Of a stretch of 64,000 nucleotides of DNA, positions 46,903-56,581 are shown piece after piece. Numbering within the stretch: position 1 is the first letter of the stretch; each line of letters opens with the position of its first letter. The notes under the pieces were generated by a model that had not been told where the DNA came from, searched no databases, and worked only from the letters and a program-made list of their open reading frames with translations. A program made the position numbers and the translations under genes. This DNA comes from Saccharopolyspora phatthalungensis (lineage in GTDB: Bacteria > Actinomycetota > Actinomycetes > Mycobacteriales > Pseudonocardiaceae): NCBI RefSeq assembly GCF_014203395.1, contig NZ_JACHIW010000002.1:620001-684000 (forward strand), in the 5' to 3' direction.

Positions 46903-48327
46903 TCACACGTCGTAGTAGAGCTCGAACTCGTGCGGCGTCGGGCGCAGTCGCAGGGGGTCGATCTCGTGCTCTCGTTTGAAGGCGAGCCAGGTCTCGATCA
47001 CGTCCGGGGTGAAGACATCACCACGCAGCAGGAACTCATGGTCCGCTTCGAGGCTGTTCAGCACGGCCTCCAGCGAGGAGGGAACCTGCACGACGGTGCC
47101 GGCTTCCTCGGGCGGTAGCTCGTAGAGGTCCTTGTCGATGGGCTCCGGCGGTTCGATCTTGTTGGCGATGCCGTCCAGGCCAGCCAGCATCATCGCCGCG
47201 AAGGCCAGGTACGGGTTCCCGGACGAGTCCGGGCAGCGGAATTCGATCCGCTTGGCCTTCGGGCTGGTGCCCGTGACCGGGATGCGGATGCAGGCCGAGC
47301 GGTTGCGCTGCGAATAGACGAGGTTTACCGGTGCCTCGAAGCCGGGCACCATGCGGTGGTAGGAGTTGACCGTCGGATTAGTGAATCCCAGCAGGCTCGG
47401 TGCGTGGTGCAGGATGCCGCCGATGTAGTGCCGTGCTAGATCGGATAGGCCCGCGTAGCCCGTCTCGTCGTAGAACAACGGCCGGCCGTTGAGCCACAGC
47501 GACTGATGGGTGTGCATGCCGGACCCGTTGTCGCCGAAGAGCGGTTTGGGCATGAACGTGGCCGTCTTGCCGTCCTGCCACGCGGTGTTCTTCACGATGT
47601 ACTTGTAGAGCTGCAGGTCGTCGGCGGCGTGCAGCAGCGTATTGAATTTGTAGTTGATCTCGGCTTGGCCTGCGGTGCCGACTTCGTGGTGGGCCTTCTC
47701 CACGGTGAAACCCGCATCGATCAGGTTCCGCACGATCTCGTCGCGCAGATCCGCCAGGTGGTCGGTGGGCGGGACGGGAAAGTACCCCGCCTTGTACTTG
47801 ATCTTGTAGCCCTGGTTGCCGCCCTCTTCGGCTCGACCGGTGTTCCACCAGCCCTCCACGGCGTCGATCTCGTGGAACGAAGTGTTCTCCGCGCTGGCGA
47901 ACCGCACCGAGTCGAAGAGGTAGAACTCGGCTTCCGGCCCGAAGTAGGCGAGGTCGGCGATGCCGGATTCGGCGAGGTACTGCTCCGCCTTGCGCGCGAT
48001 GTTGCGCGGGTCCCGGCTGTAGGGCTGCAAGGTGAACGGGTCGTGCACGAAGAAGTTGAGGATCAGCGTCTTCGCGGTGCGGAACGGATCCAGCCGCGCG
48101 GTGTAGGGGTCGGGCAGCAGCAACATGTCCGATTCGTGGATCGACTGGAAACCACGCACCGACGACCCGTCGAACGCGATGCCCTCGTCGAACATCTCGG
48201 CGGCGAAGGACTTCGCGGGCACCGCGAAGTGCTGCATGATGCCCGGAAGGTCGCAGAACCGCACGTCGATGAACTGCACATCCTCGTCGGAGATGAACCG
48301 CAGGACCTCCTCCGGAGTGTTGAACAT
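46903..48327 (-). CDS. glnA: Type I glutamine synthetase
   Basis: A 474-residue enzyme that makes glutamine from glutamate and ammonia with ATP. The N-terminal [18 protein letters not shown] and [20 protein letters not shown], the metal/ATP site [17 protein letters not shown] region, [12 protein letters not shown] and [10 protein letters not shown] are characteristic. Near residue 402 [11 protein letters not shown] contains the Tyr that is adenylylated in the GSI-beta type. Length and order are typical of the main housekeeping enzyme. Confidence 0.93.
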   Translation of the reverse strand: MFNTPEEVLRFISDEDVQFIDVRFCDLPGIMQHFAVPAKSFAAEMFDEGIAFDGSSVRGFQSIHESDMLLLPDPYTARLDPFRTAKTLILNFFVHDPFTLQPYSRDPRNIARKAEQYLAESGIADLAYFGPEAEFYLFDSVRFASAENTSFHEIDAVEGWWNTGRAEEGGNQGYKIKYKAGYFPVPPTDHLADLRDEIVRNLIDAGFTVEKAHHEVGTAGQAEINYKFNTLLHAADDLQLYKYIVKNTAWQDGKTATFMPKPLFGDNGSGMHTHQSLWLNGRPLFYDETGYAGLSDLARHYIGGILHHAPSLLGFTNPTVNSYHRMVPGFEAPVNLVYSQRNRSACIRIPVTGTSPKAKRIEFRCPDSSGNPYLAFAAMMLAGLDGIANKIEPPEPIDKDLYELPPEEAGTVVQVPSSLEAVLNSLEADHEFLLRGDVFTPDVIETWLAFKREHEIDPLRLRPTPHEFELYYDV

Positions 48328-48637
48328 CGTTACCCCCCTTATCGCCTGGGGAGACAGCCGATCAGCGGCAGATCCCGGCTCGTCCAGCTACCTCAGTTTG
48401 CCACCGCGAACAGGCCGTGTCCTGTTCCGCAGCCGCCGCACCGCGCCTGCGAGCTCGGAGCCCGCCGATCGACCTGACCACCGTCCGTGCGATCGCAGGC
48501 GTCGCCCATGTGGGTACTGGTTGAGTCCTGTGCGGAGGGCTGAGCTGTCCCGTCCACATGATCGTGTTGAGATGTTCGCCCTGCCCCCGGACAGTGGTTC
48601 TGATGTCGAGCCGATCGGAACTGGACTGGGGGCGGGG
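48328..48637. other. Divergent promoter region of glnA and the L,D-transpeptidase gene
   Basis: A 310-base gap. No convincing small gene or hairpin was found. The glnA promoter must lie at its left end and the transpeptidase promoter at its right end; I could not identify a GlnR box with confidence. Confidence 0.4.
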
Positions 48638-49792
48638 ATGCGGTTCGCAAGAGGGTGGCAAATCATCATCGGAGGCGTGCTCGCCTGCACGCTGACCTCG
48701 TGCTTCGGACCGAAGCCGTCCGAGGCGACCGTGACGACCTCGATACCGGACCGAGCCGCGCACGTCGCTCCCAGCGAGCCGTTGGTCATCAACGCGCACC
48801 AAGGCACACTCACCTCGGTCACCGTGACCGCCGGGGGAGCGACGGTGCCCGGCCAGCTGGAGGACGGTGGTCGCCGGTGGCGTACGACCGCGCCGCTGGG
48901 TTTCGCTACGACCTACCACGTGCGGGCGCAAGCCCAGGATGTGGACCGCACGCTCTCGGCCCCGCTGAACTCGACATTTAGCACCGCGACGCCCGTGGAC
49001 ACGGTCACCGTCGACCGGACCCGGCCGTCCGACGGCGACACGGTCGGGGTGGCCATGCCGGTATCGATCTACTTCAGCAAACCGGTGACCGACCGAGCCG
49101 CCGTCGAACGCCGCCTGTCGATCGAACCGTCGGTGCCGACCGAGGGCTCATTCCACTGGATGGCCGACGACCAGGTCAACTGGCGTCCCAAGGACTTCTG
49201 GAAACCCGGAACCAGCGTCCGGGTGCGCGCGCGGTTGTACGGCGTGGACACCGGCGGCGGCATCATGGGAGCCGCCGACCACGAGAGCAACTTCGTGATC
49301 GGGCGGGACCAGCGCGCGGTCGGCGACGTCAACGATCACACGTTCACGGTCTTCCAAGACGGGCAGCAGGTCCAGCAGTTCCCCGCCTCGTACGGCAGGA
49401 GCGCCTATCCGACCCAATTCGGCATGCACGTGGCCTTCGAGAAGCACACCTCGACGCGGATGCGCTCGGACACCTGGGGAGGACCGCAGAAGGGCGAACC
49501 CGGGTACTACGACGAGGTTCTCCCGCACGCGGTGCGCATTTCGAACAACGGCGAGTTCGTGCATGTCAATGCCGCGACCGTCGGGTCACAGGGCGTGGCC
49601 AACGTGTCGCACGGATGTATCAACCTCTCGCCGGACGACGGCAAGTGGTACTTCGACTTCGTGCAGATGGGCGATCCGGTGGAGATCATCGGTTCCGACC
49701 GGCCGCTGACACCGGCGGACGGCGACATCCCGGACTGGACGATCCCCTACAACGAATACGTCCAGGGAAGCGCGCTCTACAAACCCCGCTGA
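48638..49792 (+). CDS. L,D-transpeptidase lipoprotein (YkuD domain)
   Basis: A 384-residue lipoprotein with lipobox LTSC near residue 22. Two Ig-like regions (about 40-130 and 130-220) precede the YkuD domain, as in mycobacterial Ldt enzymes. The catalytic motif is HVNAATVGSQGVANVSHGCI with Cys near residue 327 followed by NLSP. It forms 3-3 cross-links in peptidoglycan outside the membrane. ATG at 48638 follows GGGGGCGGGG. Confidence 0.9.
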   Translation: MRFARGWQIIIGGVLACTLTSCFGPKPSEATVTTSIPDRAAHVAPSEPLVINAHQGTLTSVTVTAGGATVPGQLEDGGRRWRTTAPLGFATTYHVRAQAQDVDRTLSAPLNSTFSTATPVDTVTVDRTRPSDGDTVGVAMPVSIYFSKPVTDRAAVERRLSIEPSVPTEGSFHWMADDQVNWRPKDFWKPGTSVRVRARLYGVDTGGGIMGAADHESNFVIGRDQRAVGDVNDHTFTVFQDGQQVQQFPASYGRSAYPTQFGMHVAFEKHTSTRMRSDTWGGPQKGEPGYYDEVLPHAVRISNNGEFVHVNAATVGSQGVANVSHGCINLSPDDGKWYFDFVQMGDPVEIIGSDRPLTPADGDIPDWTIPYNEYVQGSALYKPR

Positions 49793-49814
49793 CCGATTTC
49801 TCGCCCGGGAGCGG

Positions 49815-49931
49815 TCACGGCGCGATGCTGCGAATAAAGGCGAACAGGGCCAAACCGGACGCGAGCAGGAGTAGTCCGGTGATCATCCCGATGCCGGCTA
49901 TCAACACGGTGGCGTTGATCAGAGGACGCAT
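49815..49931 (-). CDS. 38-residue hydrophobic peptide
   Basis: A short frame with ATG at 49931 behind AAGGGA. After MRPLINAT it is one long hydrophobic helix (VLIAGIGMITGLLLLASGLA then LFAFI), ending RSIAP. Base use fits coding sequence. It lies between the L,D-transpeptidase and RecD2 genes on the opposite strand. Function unknown. Confidence 0.45.
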   Translation of the reverse strand: MRPLINATVLIAGIGMITGLLLLASGLALFAFIRSIAP

Positions 49932-50067
49932 ATGCGATCCCTTCATATCGGTGCATGAGTCCCCAGTGGACCATCCTCGAAGGATCGGCGCCGGACGGTG
50001 TTCGCCCGGTCAGACGACGCCGGGCCACCACGCCGGAGACCACCCGTCCCGTGGTAGGTATTGCCAG

Positions 50068-52281
50068 GTGGGAACGCAGGGAAACTCGCCGCGACGCGCC
50101 GTCCTGGAGGGGACGCTGGAGCGGATCACCTTCGCCAACGAGGACACCGGGTACACGGTCGCGAGGATCGACGCCGGCCGAGGCAATCTCGTTACCGTGG
50201 TCGGCGCCTTGCTCGGTGCACAGCCTGGCGAAGCGCTGCGCATGCGGGGCCGATGGGGCGCGCACCCACAATATGGGCGCCAGTTCCACGTGGACGACTA
50301 CCGCACCGTCCTGCCCGCGACCGTGCAGGGCATCCGCCGCTACCTCGGCTCGGGGCTGATCAAGGGCATCGGTCCGAAGCTGGCGGAGAAGATCGTCGAC
50401 CACTTCGGCACCGACGCGCTAGAGGTGATCGAACAGACTCCCGAGCGGCTGATCGAAGTGCCCAAGCTCGGCCCGAAGCGCACCAAGCTGATCGCCGACG
50501 CGTGGGAGGAACAGAAGGCGATCAAAGAGGTGATGGTGTTCCTGCAGGGCGTCGGGGTATCGACGTCGCTGGCGGTGAAGATCTACAAGCAGTATGCCGA
50601 CGACGCGATCCGGGTGGTGCGCGAGGAACCGTACCGACTGGCCACCGACGTGTGGGGCATCGGGTTCAAGACCGCGGACTCCATCGCGCAGGCGGTGGGA
50701 ATTCCGCACGACTCGCCGCAGCGGGTCAAGGCAGGACTGCAGTTCACGCTGTCAGAGGCCACCGGCGACGGCCATTGCTACCTGCCCGAGACCGAGCTCA
50801 TCGCCGAGGCGGCCAAAATTCTCGCGGTGGACTCGCGGCTGATCGTCGGCTGCCTCGCGGAATTGCTCACCGACGAAGGAGTGGTCCGCGAAGAGATCCA
50901 GACCGACGACGGTGATCCGGTTCCGGCGATCTACTTGGTGCCGTTCCACCGCGCCGAGGTTGCCCTGTCCAACCAGTTGCTGCGGCTGCTGAGGACCGGT
51001 GGCGATCGCTTGTCGGTGTTCACGTCGGTGGACTGGGACAAGGCATTCGGCTGGTTGCGGCAGAGCACCGGCGTGGAGCTCGCCGATGCGCAACGAGCCG
51101 CGGTTCGGCTGGCGTTAACCGAGAAAGTCGCCGTGCTGACCGGCGGACCGGGCTGCGGCAAGAGCTTCACGGTGCGCTCGATCGTCGCCCTGGCCCGGGC
51201 AAAGCAGGCGAAAGTCGTGCTGGCCGCCCCGACCGGGCGCGCGGCCAAACGGCTCACCGAACTCACCGGTCACGAGGCCGCTACCGTGCACCGGCTGTTA
51301 CAACTGCAGCCCGGCGGGGACGCCGCATTCGACCGGGACAATCCGCTCAAGGCGGACCTGGTGATCGTCGACGAGGCATCCATGCTGGACCTGCTGCTGG
51401 CCAACAAACTGGTCAAGGCGGTGGCCGAGGGCTCTCACCTGCTGTTCGTGGGCGATGTCGACCAGCTGCCGTCGGTGGGTGCCGGGGAGGTGCTGCGCGA
51501 CCTGCTGGCCGAAGACACCCCGCTCCCCCACGTGCGGTTGAACGAGGTGTTCCGGCAGGCCGCGGAGTCCGGGGTGGTCACCAACGCGCACCTCGTGAAC
51601 GCCGGGAACTACCCCCGCACAAGAGGATTGTCCGATTTCTTCCTGTTCTCCGTGGATGAAGCCGACCAGACCGCCGAACTGCTGGTGGACGTGGTGTGCC
51701 GCCGCATCCCCCGCAAGTTCGGTCTCAACCCGCGCACCGACGTGCAGGTGCTGGCGCCGATGCACCGCGGCCCGGCCGGGGCCGGCGCGCTCAACCAGCT
51801 GCTGCAGGAACATCTCACGCCAGAGCGGGAGAACGCGCCGGAGCGGCGGTTCGGTAGCCGCGTGTTCCGCGTCGGCGACAAAGTCACCCAGATCCGCAAC
51901 AACTATGACAAGGGCACCAATGGCGTGTTCAACGGGACCCAAGGCGTCGTCACCGCGCTCGATGTCGAGGGCCAGACCCTCACGGTCCGCACCGACGAAG
52001 ACGAAGACATCGACTACGACTTCGCCGAACTCGACGAACTCGTGCACTCCTACGCGCTGACCATCCATCGCTCGCAGGGCAGCGAATACCCCTGCGTGGT
52101 GATCCCGCTGACGACCAGTGCCTGGATGATGTTGCAGCGCAATCTGCTCTACACCGCGATCACCCGCGCCAAGCGGCTCGTGGTCCTCGTGGGTTCCAAG
52201 AAAGCACTCGGTCAGGCCGTCCGCACTCCCGGTTCCGGGCGACGGCACACCGCACTGGCACCACGGCTGCGACGCGGCTGA
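50068..52281 (+). CDS. recD2: RecD2-type ATP-dependent DNA helicase
   Basis: A 737-residue SF1B helicase. The N-terminus has the OB-like region and helix-hairpin-helix repeats (SGLIKGIGPKLAEKIVDHFG, PKLGPKRTKLIADAWEEQK). The motor has Walker A GGPGCGKSFTVRS near residue 360, APTGRAAKRL, VDEASMLD, FVGDVDQLPSVG and the C-terminal VHSYALTIHRSQGSEYP. It unwinds DNA 5' to 3' and works outside RecBCD. GTG start at 50068; the frame upstream belongs to no known RecD2 sequence. Confidence 0.9.
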   Translation: MGTQGNSPRRAVLEGTLERITFANEDTGYTVARIDAGRGNLVTVVGALLGAQPGEALRMRGRWGAHPQYGRQFHVDDYRTVLPATVQGIRRYLGSGLIKGIGPKLAEKIVDHFGTDALEVIEQTPERLIEVPKLGPKRTKLIADAWEEQKAIKEVMVFLQGVGVSTSLAVKIYKQYADDAIRVVREEPYRLATDVWGIGFKTADSIAQAVGIPHDSPQRVKAGLQFTLSEATGDGHCYLPETELIAEAAKILAVDSRLIVGCLAELLTDEGVVREEIQTDDGDPVPAIYLVPFHRAEVALSNQLLRLLRTGGDRLSVFTSVDWDKAFGWLRQSTGVELADAQRAAVRLALTEKVAVLTGGPGCGKSFTVRSIVALARAKQAKVVLAAPTGRAAKRLTELTGHEAATVHRLLQLQPGGDAAFDRDNPLKADLVIVDEASMLDLLLANKLVKAVAEGSHLLFVGDVDQLPSVGAGEVLRDLLAEDTPLPHVRLNEVFRQAAESGVVTNAHLVNAGNYPRTRGLSDFFLFSVDEADQTAELLVDVVCRRIPRKFGLNPRTDVQVLAPMHRGPAGAGALNQLLQEHLTPERENAPERRFGSRVFRVGDKVTQIRNNYDKGTNGVFNGTQGVVTALDVEGQTLTVRTDEDEDIDYDFAELDELVHSYALTIHRSQGSEYPCVVIPLTTSAWMMLQRNLLYTAITRAKRLVVLVGSKKALGQAVRTPGSGRRHTALAPRLRRG

Positions 52282-52313
52282 CCGGGCCAGGAAAGGACGG
52301 ACAACAACAGAAC

Positions 52314-53069
52314 CTATTTCGAATCAATGCTGCGCGTGCGGGGTGAGAGCCCCGTTCGCTTCCGCGTGCGCCACAGCCATGCGACGTCCCGTCCGAACGA
52401 CCACAGCAGCAGCGCCAACGCCACCGCGACCGCGACGACTGTGGCTGGCCGAGCAGCGATGCCCGCGCCGGCGATCACGAGGATGATCCCCTGCAGCGCG
52501 GCAACGGCTTTCCGGGCGAAACTCGGTGGCAGCGGTGCGCGCAGCCAGGGCATGATCCACGCGGCGGCGACGAAGACGTACCGCATGGCACCGATCGCCA
52601 ACACCCAGATACCCAGCGACGTGGCGACGAAGACGCTGAGCACGAGGATGAGGAAGGCGTCGACTTCCATGTCGAATCGTGCTCCCAGCGGAGAGGACGA
52701 TCCGGTACGCCGAGCAGCGTATCCATCGACTGCGTCGAGGATCAGTGCCACCGTGGCGAGCGCGACGAGGAGCGCGGTGCGCGGTCCCCCGCCAATGCCG
52801 TCCGCGACGAGCGCCGTCACGCAGCCGACGAGTGTCGCCCGGGCGAGGGTGACTCGGTTCGCCGGTCCCAGGGCTCGGGTCCCCGCGCGGCGCCCGGCGA
52901 CGGCGAGGATGATCAACAAACCTGCGGCGTACGTCGTTGCGGCGAGCCAGCCTAGCGGGCCTAGGCCGACGCTCACACCAAGCGACACCAGCAGGGCGAG
53001 TTGGACGGCAGCACCGGCGGCGAGCTCCATGCCGAACGGGCTCAGGTGCCGTTCTAGCTGCGTGTTCAC
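52314..53069 (-). CDS. CDP-alcohol phosphatidyltransferase
   Basis: A 251-residue membrane enzyme with start GTG 53069 behind AGGAGG. The family motif is complete: DAVDGYAAR followed by GARFDMEVDA, embedded in about six hydrophobic helices. It condenses a CDP-alcohol with an acceptor alcohol. It is divergent from the MDR dehydrogenase gene, with 104 bases between starts, and probably belongs to the same functional cluster up to 58.4 kb. Confidence 0.85.
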   Translation of the reverse strand: MNTQLERHLSPFGMELAAGAAVQLALLVSLGVSVGLGPLGWLAATTYAAGLLIILAVAGRRAGTRALGPANRVTLARATLVGCVTALVADGIGGGPRTALLVALATVALILDAVDGYAARRTGSSSPLGARFDMEVDAFLILVLSVFVATSLGIWVLAIGAMRYVFVAAAWIMPWLRAPLPPSFARKAVAALQGIILVIAGAGIAARPATVVAVAVALALLLWSFGRDVAWLWRTRKRTGLSPRTRSIDSK

Positions 53070-53173
53070 GACACCTCCTGTCGTGCGGTGTCCACAACGC
53101 CCGCGCGTATCGTAGTGGCGACTTCGGGCGAAGGCGCCGGGTAGTCGACTGACCCCGTCCTTGGAGGATGCCG

Positions 53174-54151
53174 ATGGAGCTCGGTGCACGTGCTTTCTGG
53201 CTCCGCTCTGCCGGCATGGGCGAGATCCGGCCGGTGACGATACCGGCCCCCGGTCCCGGCGAGGTGCTGGTGCGGACATTGTGCTCCGGGGTCAGCCGCG
53301 GCACGGAGACGCTGGTGTTCCGCGGCGGCGTGCCGGAAAGCCAGCACTCGGTGATGCGTGCGCCCTTTCAGGCCGGCGAGTTCCCCGGGCCGGTCAAGTA
53401 CGGCTACCTGAACGTCGGAGTCGTGGAGCACGGGCCCCCGGATGTACTGGACCGCATCGTTTTCTGTCTCTATCCACATCAGACTCGCTACGTCGTTCCG
53501 GCCAGCGCCGTGACCCCGGTGCCGGATTCGGTGCCCCCGGCGCGTGCGGTGCTGGCCGGAACCGTGGAAACCGCCGTGAACGCGATGTGGGATGCGGCCC
53601 CGCTGTTCGGCGATCGGATCGCGGTGGTCGGGGCCGGGATGGTCGGTTGTTGTGCGGCGGGGTTGCTTGCCGGGTTACCGGGCGCTCGGGTGGAGCTGGT
53701 GGACGTCGATCCCGGGCGGGCCCGGATCGCCGAGGCGCTGGGCGTCGAGTTCGCGACGCCCGAAGCGGCCGTCGGCGACTGCGATCTGGTTATCCATGCC
53801 AGTGCCACCGAAGAAGGGCTTTCGCGGTCGCTGGAATTGCTTGCGCCGGAAGGCGAAGTCGTCGAGCTCAGCTGGTACGGCGATCGACGGGTCAGCGTGC
53901 CGCTGGGCGAGGAATTTCATTCCCGGCGCTTGGTGGTGCGCAGCAGCCAGGTGGGCGCGGTCTCGGCGGCTCGGCGCGGACGCCGCACGTTCGCCGACCG
54001 GCTGTCGCTGGCACTGGATCTGCTGGCCGATCCCCGGTTCGACGCGTTGATCACCGGGGAGAGCGATTTCGAGGAATTGCCTGCCGTGCTGCCCCGGCTG
54101 GCCGACGGCGAGCTTCCGGCGCTGTGCCACCTCATCCGCTATGCCGACTGA
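53174..54151 (+). CDS. MDR-type (zinc-binding-like) dehydrogenase
   Basis: A 325-residue medium-chain dehydrogenase/reductase. ATG 53174 sits at good distance from GGAGG; the ATG six bases earlier is too close. [19 protein letters not shown] near residue 40 and the Rossmann motif [20 protein letters not shown] are visible. The structural zinc loop is absent. It could oxidise or reduce a sugar or alcohol intermediate. First gene of a tightly packed plus-strand operon (dehydrogenase, PTPS-like, GT4, methyltransferase, membrane protein). Confidence 0.8.
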   Translation: MELGARAFWLRSAGMGEIRPVTIPAPGPGEVLVRTLCSGVSRGTETLVFRGGVPESQHSVMRAPFQAGEFPGPVKYGYLNVGVVEHGPPDVLDRIVFCLYPHQTRYVVPASAVTPVPDSVPPARAVLAGTVETAVNAMWDAAPLFGDRIAVVGAGMVGCCAAGLLAGLPGARVELVDVDPGRARIAEALGVEFATPEAAVGDCDLVIHASATEEGLSRSLELLAPEGEVVELSWYGDRRVSVPLGEEFHSRRLVVRSSQVGAVSAARRGRRTFADRLSLALDLLADPRFDALITGESDFEELPAVLPRLADGELPALCHLIRYAD

Positions 54152-54165
54152 TCTCTGGAGGATCG

Positions 54166-54564
54166 TTGTTCAGCATCACCGTCCGCGATCGCATCATGGT
54201 GGCGCACAGCTTCCGGGGTGAGGTCTTCGGTCCGGCGCAGCGCCTGCACGGCGCGACGTTCGTGGTGGACGCGACGTTCCGCCGAGCCGAGCTCGACGCC
54301 GACAACATCGTCGTCGACATCGGCTTGGCGACCCAAGAACTCGGCTCCGTGCTCAGCGAGCTCAACTACCGCAATCTCGACGAAGAACCGGCCTTCGCGG
54401 GGATCAACACCTCGACGGAGTTCCTCGCCAAGGTCGTCGCCGACCGGCTCGCGGACCGGGCGCGCGCGGGTGCGCTCGGCGAAGGCGCCCGGGAGCTGGC
54501 CGGGATCACCGTCACGTTGCACGAATCGGACATCGCTTCGGCGACATTCGAACGAACGCTGTGA
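54166..54564 (+). CDS. PTPS/QueD-like protein lacking catalytic Cys and one zinc ligand
   Basis: A 132-residue T-fold protein starting with TTG 54166 behind GGAGG. It follows the 6-pyruvoyl-tetrahydropterin synthase/6-carboxytetrahydropterin synthase pattern: VAHSFRGE (His14), RLHGATF (His28), then [20 protein letters not shown] and a C-terminal VTLHES. In QueD the motif is C-x3-HGH; here the Cys position is Ala24 and the second His is Ala30. One zinc ligand and the catalytic Cys are thus missing, so the chemistry must differ. It lies 14 bases after the dehydrogenase and overlaps the glycosyltransferase start. Confidence 0.8.
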   Translation: MFSITVRDRIMVAHSFRGEVFGPAQRLHGATFVVDATFRRAELDADNIVVDIGLATQELGSVLSELNYRNLDEEPAFAGINTSTEFLAKVVADRLADRARAGALGEGARELAGITVTLHESDIASATFERTL

Positions 54565-55655
54565 GTACGACCGACATTCGCGCCGTCCACGTCGTCTTGC
54601 CGGGGGACGTCGACGACGTGACGGTGCCCAGTGGCGGCAACGTTTACGGTCGTCGGGTGTGCCGGGACCTGGCCGACCACGGCTGGCGGGTGCACCTGAT
54701 CACCTGTGCGGGATCGTGGCCGCAGCCCGAGGACGGCGCGCGTGCGGCCTTGGCGGATACGCTGGCCGGGCTGTCGGAGGGTGCTGTTGTGCTCCTGGAC
54801 GGGCTTGTGGCGTGCGGCGTGCCCGACATCGTGGTGCCGCAGGCGCGGCGCCTGCGGATCGCCGTGCTGGTGCACCTTCCGCTGGCGGACGAGACCGGGC
54901 TGGCACCGGCGGTCGCGGCGGATCTGGATGCCCGGGAGAAGGCGACACTGCGTGCTGCGGCTGCCGTCGTGGTGACCAGCCCGTGGGCTGCGTCGCGGCT
55001 CGCCGCGCACGGGCTCGACGCGAGCCAAGTACACGTCGTAACTCCCGGCACCGATCGCGCTGCGCCTGCTCCCGGTAGGGAAAGCGGATCCCGGATGCTC
55101 TGCCCGGCCGCGGTGACACCCCGCAAAGGGCACGACCTGCTGGTCGAAGCGCTCGCGACCATCACCGACCTGTCGTGGACCTGCGTATGCGCCGGAGCTC
55201 TGCGCCGTGACGCCGCCCATGTCACGCGCGTGCGGCAACTGATCGACAACACCGGAATCGATGATCGCGTCCGGCTGGTCGGCCCGTACTCGCGCCAGGA
55301 GTTGGACACGGCGTATGCCGAATCCGATCTCGTCGTGCTGGCCTCCCGCGCGGAGACCTACGGCATGGTCGTGGCCGAAGCGCTGGCACGCGGGATTCCC
55401 GTGCTGGCCACGGAAGTCGGTGCCGTGCCCGAGACGCTCGGACGTGCTCCCAACGGCGACGTACCGGGGCTGCTCGTTGCACCCGAGGACGCGCCTGCGC
55501 TCGCGAGGGCCTTGCGTCGCTGGCTCACCGAGGCCGCCTTGCGGAAGCGTCTGCGGGCCGCCGCCCGATCCCGCCGTGGCACGCTGCACGGGTGGGACGA
55601 AACGGCTCGGGCGCTGGCAAGCGTGCTGGACGATCTTCGCGGGGAGCCGAGGTGA
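54561..55655 (+). CDS. Family 4 glycosyltransferase
   Basis: A 364-residue GT-B enzyme. GTG 54561 overlaps the PTPS-like stop (GTGA). The N-terminus has the acceptor loop [20 protein letters not shown]. The donor domain contains [40 protein letters not shown] and [12 protein letters not shown]. It transfers a sugar from a nucleotide donor. Translational coupling to both neighbours points to one pathway. Acceptor unknown. Confidence 0.86.
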   Translation: MSTTDIRAVHVVLPGDVDDVTVPSGGNVYGRRVCRDLADHGWRVHLITCAGSWPQPEDGARAALADTLAGLSEGAVVLLDGLVACGVPDIVVPQARRLRIAVLVHLPLADETGLAPAVAADLDAREKATLRAAAAVVVTSPWAASRLAAHGLDASQVHVVTPGTDRAAPAPGRESGSRMLCPAAVTPRKGHDLLVEALATITDLSWTCVCAGALRRDAAHVTRVRQLIDNTGIDDRVRLVGPYSRQELDTAYAESDLVVLASRAETYGMVVAEALARGIPVLATEVGAVPETLGRAPNGDVPGLLVAPEDAPALARALRRWLTEAALRKRLRAAARSRRGTLHGWDETARALASVLDDLRGEPR

Positions 55656-56506
55656 GCTCCGTCGGCGAATTCGCCCCGGACTGGCTTGCGCTGCGGGAAC
55701 CCGCCGATTCCAACGCCCGAGCACGCGACCTCCTCCCCCCGCTGCGCGCCGCCCTGTCGCCCAGTACCACCGCACCGGTGCTGGTCCGGGATCTGGGCTG
55801 CGGCACCGGGTCGATGGGACGCTGGCTGGCCGGAGAACTGCCCGGCCCGCAGCGCTGGATCTTGCACGACCGTGACCCGGAATTGCTGCGGCGCGCGGAG
55901 CGGGTCCCGCTGCTCGACGCTCATGGCGGCCCGGTCGCGGTCCAGACGCTGCTTTCGGACATTGCAAGCTTGCGTGGTGGCGATCTCGTCGGTACTTCGC
56001 TGGTGACCGCCTCCGCGCTGCTCGATCTGCTCACCGGCGCGGAGGTCGCGGGCCTCGTTTCGGCGTGCGTGGATGCCGGATGCCTGGCGCTGCTGACCTT
56101 GTCCGTGGTGGGCAGGGTCGAGCTGGCCCCCGCCGACCCGCTCGATTCCGTTCTCGAGTCGGCGTTCAACGCTCATCAACGCCGGCCCGTGCGCGGCCGA
56201 CGGCTGCTCGGGCCGGACGCCGTCGACGCCGCGAGTGCTGAGTTCGAGCGGCGCGGCGCGGTAGTGCACTCGTGCCCCAGCCTGTGGCGGCTGGGCTCGG
56301 CCCATGCGGCGTTGACGATGGAATGGCTCAAGGGCTGGGTTGGCGCGGCTTGCGAACAGCAGCCGGAGTTGGCGTCCGCAGCGCAACCGTACCTGCGGCG
56401 TCGGCGTGCGGAATGCTTCGCCGGTGACTTGCGGGTGCTCGTCCACCACCGCGACTTGCTCGCTGTTCCGCGGCTCAGCGCCGGGAATCACCGCGCGGCA
56501 GTGTGA
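55652..56506 (+). CDS. SAM-dependent methyltransferase
   Basis: A 284-residue class I methyltransferase. GTG 55652 overlaps the glycosyltransferase stop and follows GGGGAG. Motif I reads VLVRDLGCGTGSMGRWL; the acidic end of strand 2 is ILHDRDPELL. The C-terminal half is less typical, with helices around SLWRLGSAHAALTMEWLKGW. Substrate unknown, presumably an intermediate of the cluster's product. Confidence 0.78.
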   Translation: MSSVGEFAPDWLALREPADSNARARDLLPPLRAALSPSTTAPVLVRDLGCGTGSMGRWLAGELPGPQRWILHDRDPELLRRAERVPLLDAHGGPVAVQTLLSDIASLRGGDLVGTSLVTASALLDLLTGAEVAGLVSACVDAGCLALLTLSVVGRVELAPADPLDSVLESAFNAHQRRPVRGRRLLGPDAVDAASAEFERRGAVVHSCPSLWRLGSAHAALTMEWLKGWVGAACEQQPELASAAQPYLRRRRAECFAGDLRVLVHHRDLLAVPRLSAGNHRAAV

Positions 56507-56581
56507 CGCTCTGCCGCTCCGGCGTGATGGTCCATTCCCACGCCGACAACGGCGGCTCGCGGGCCGAGTTACTGTGGCCTG

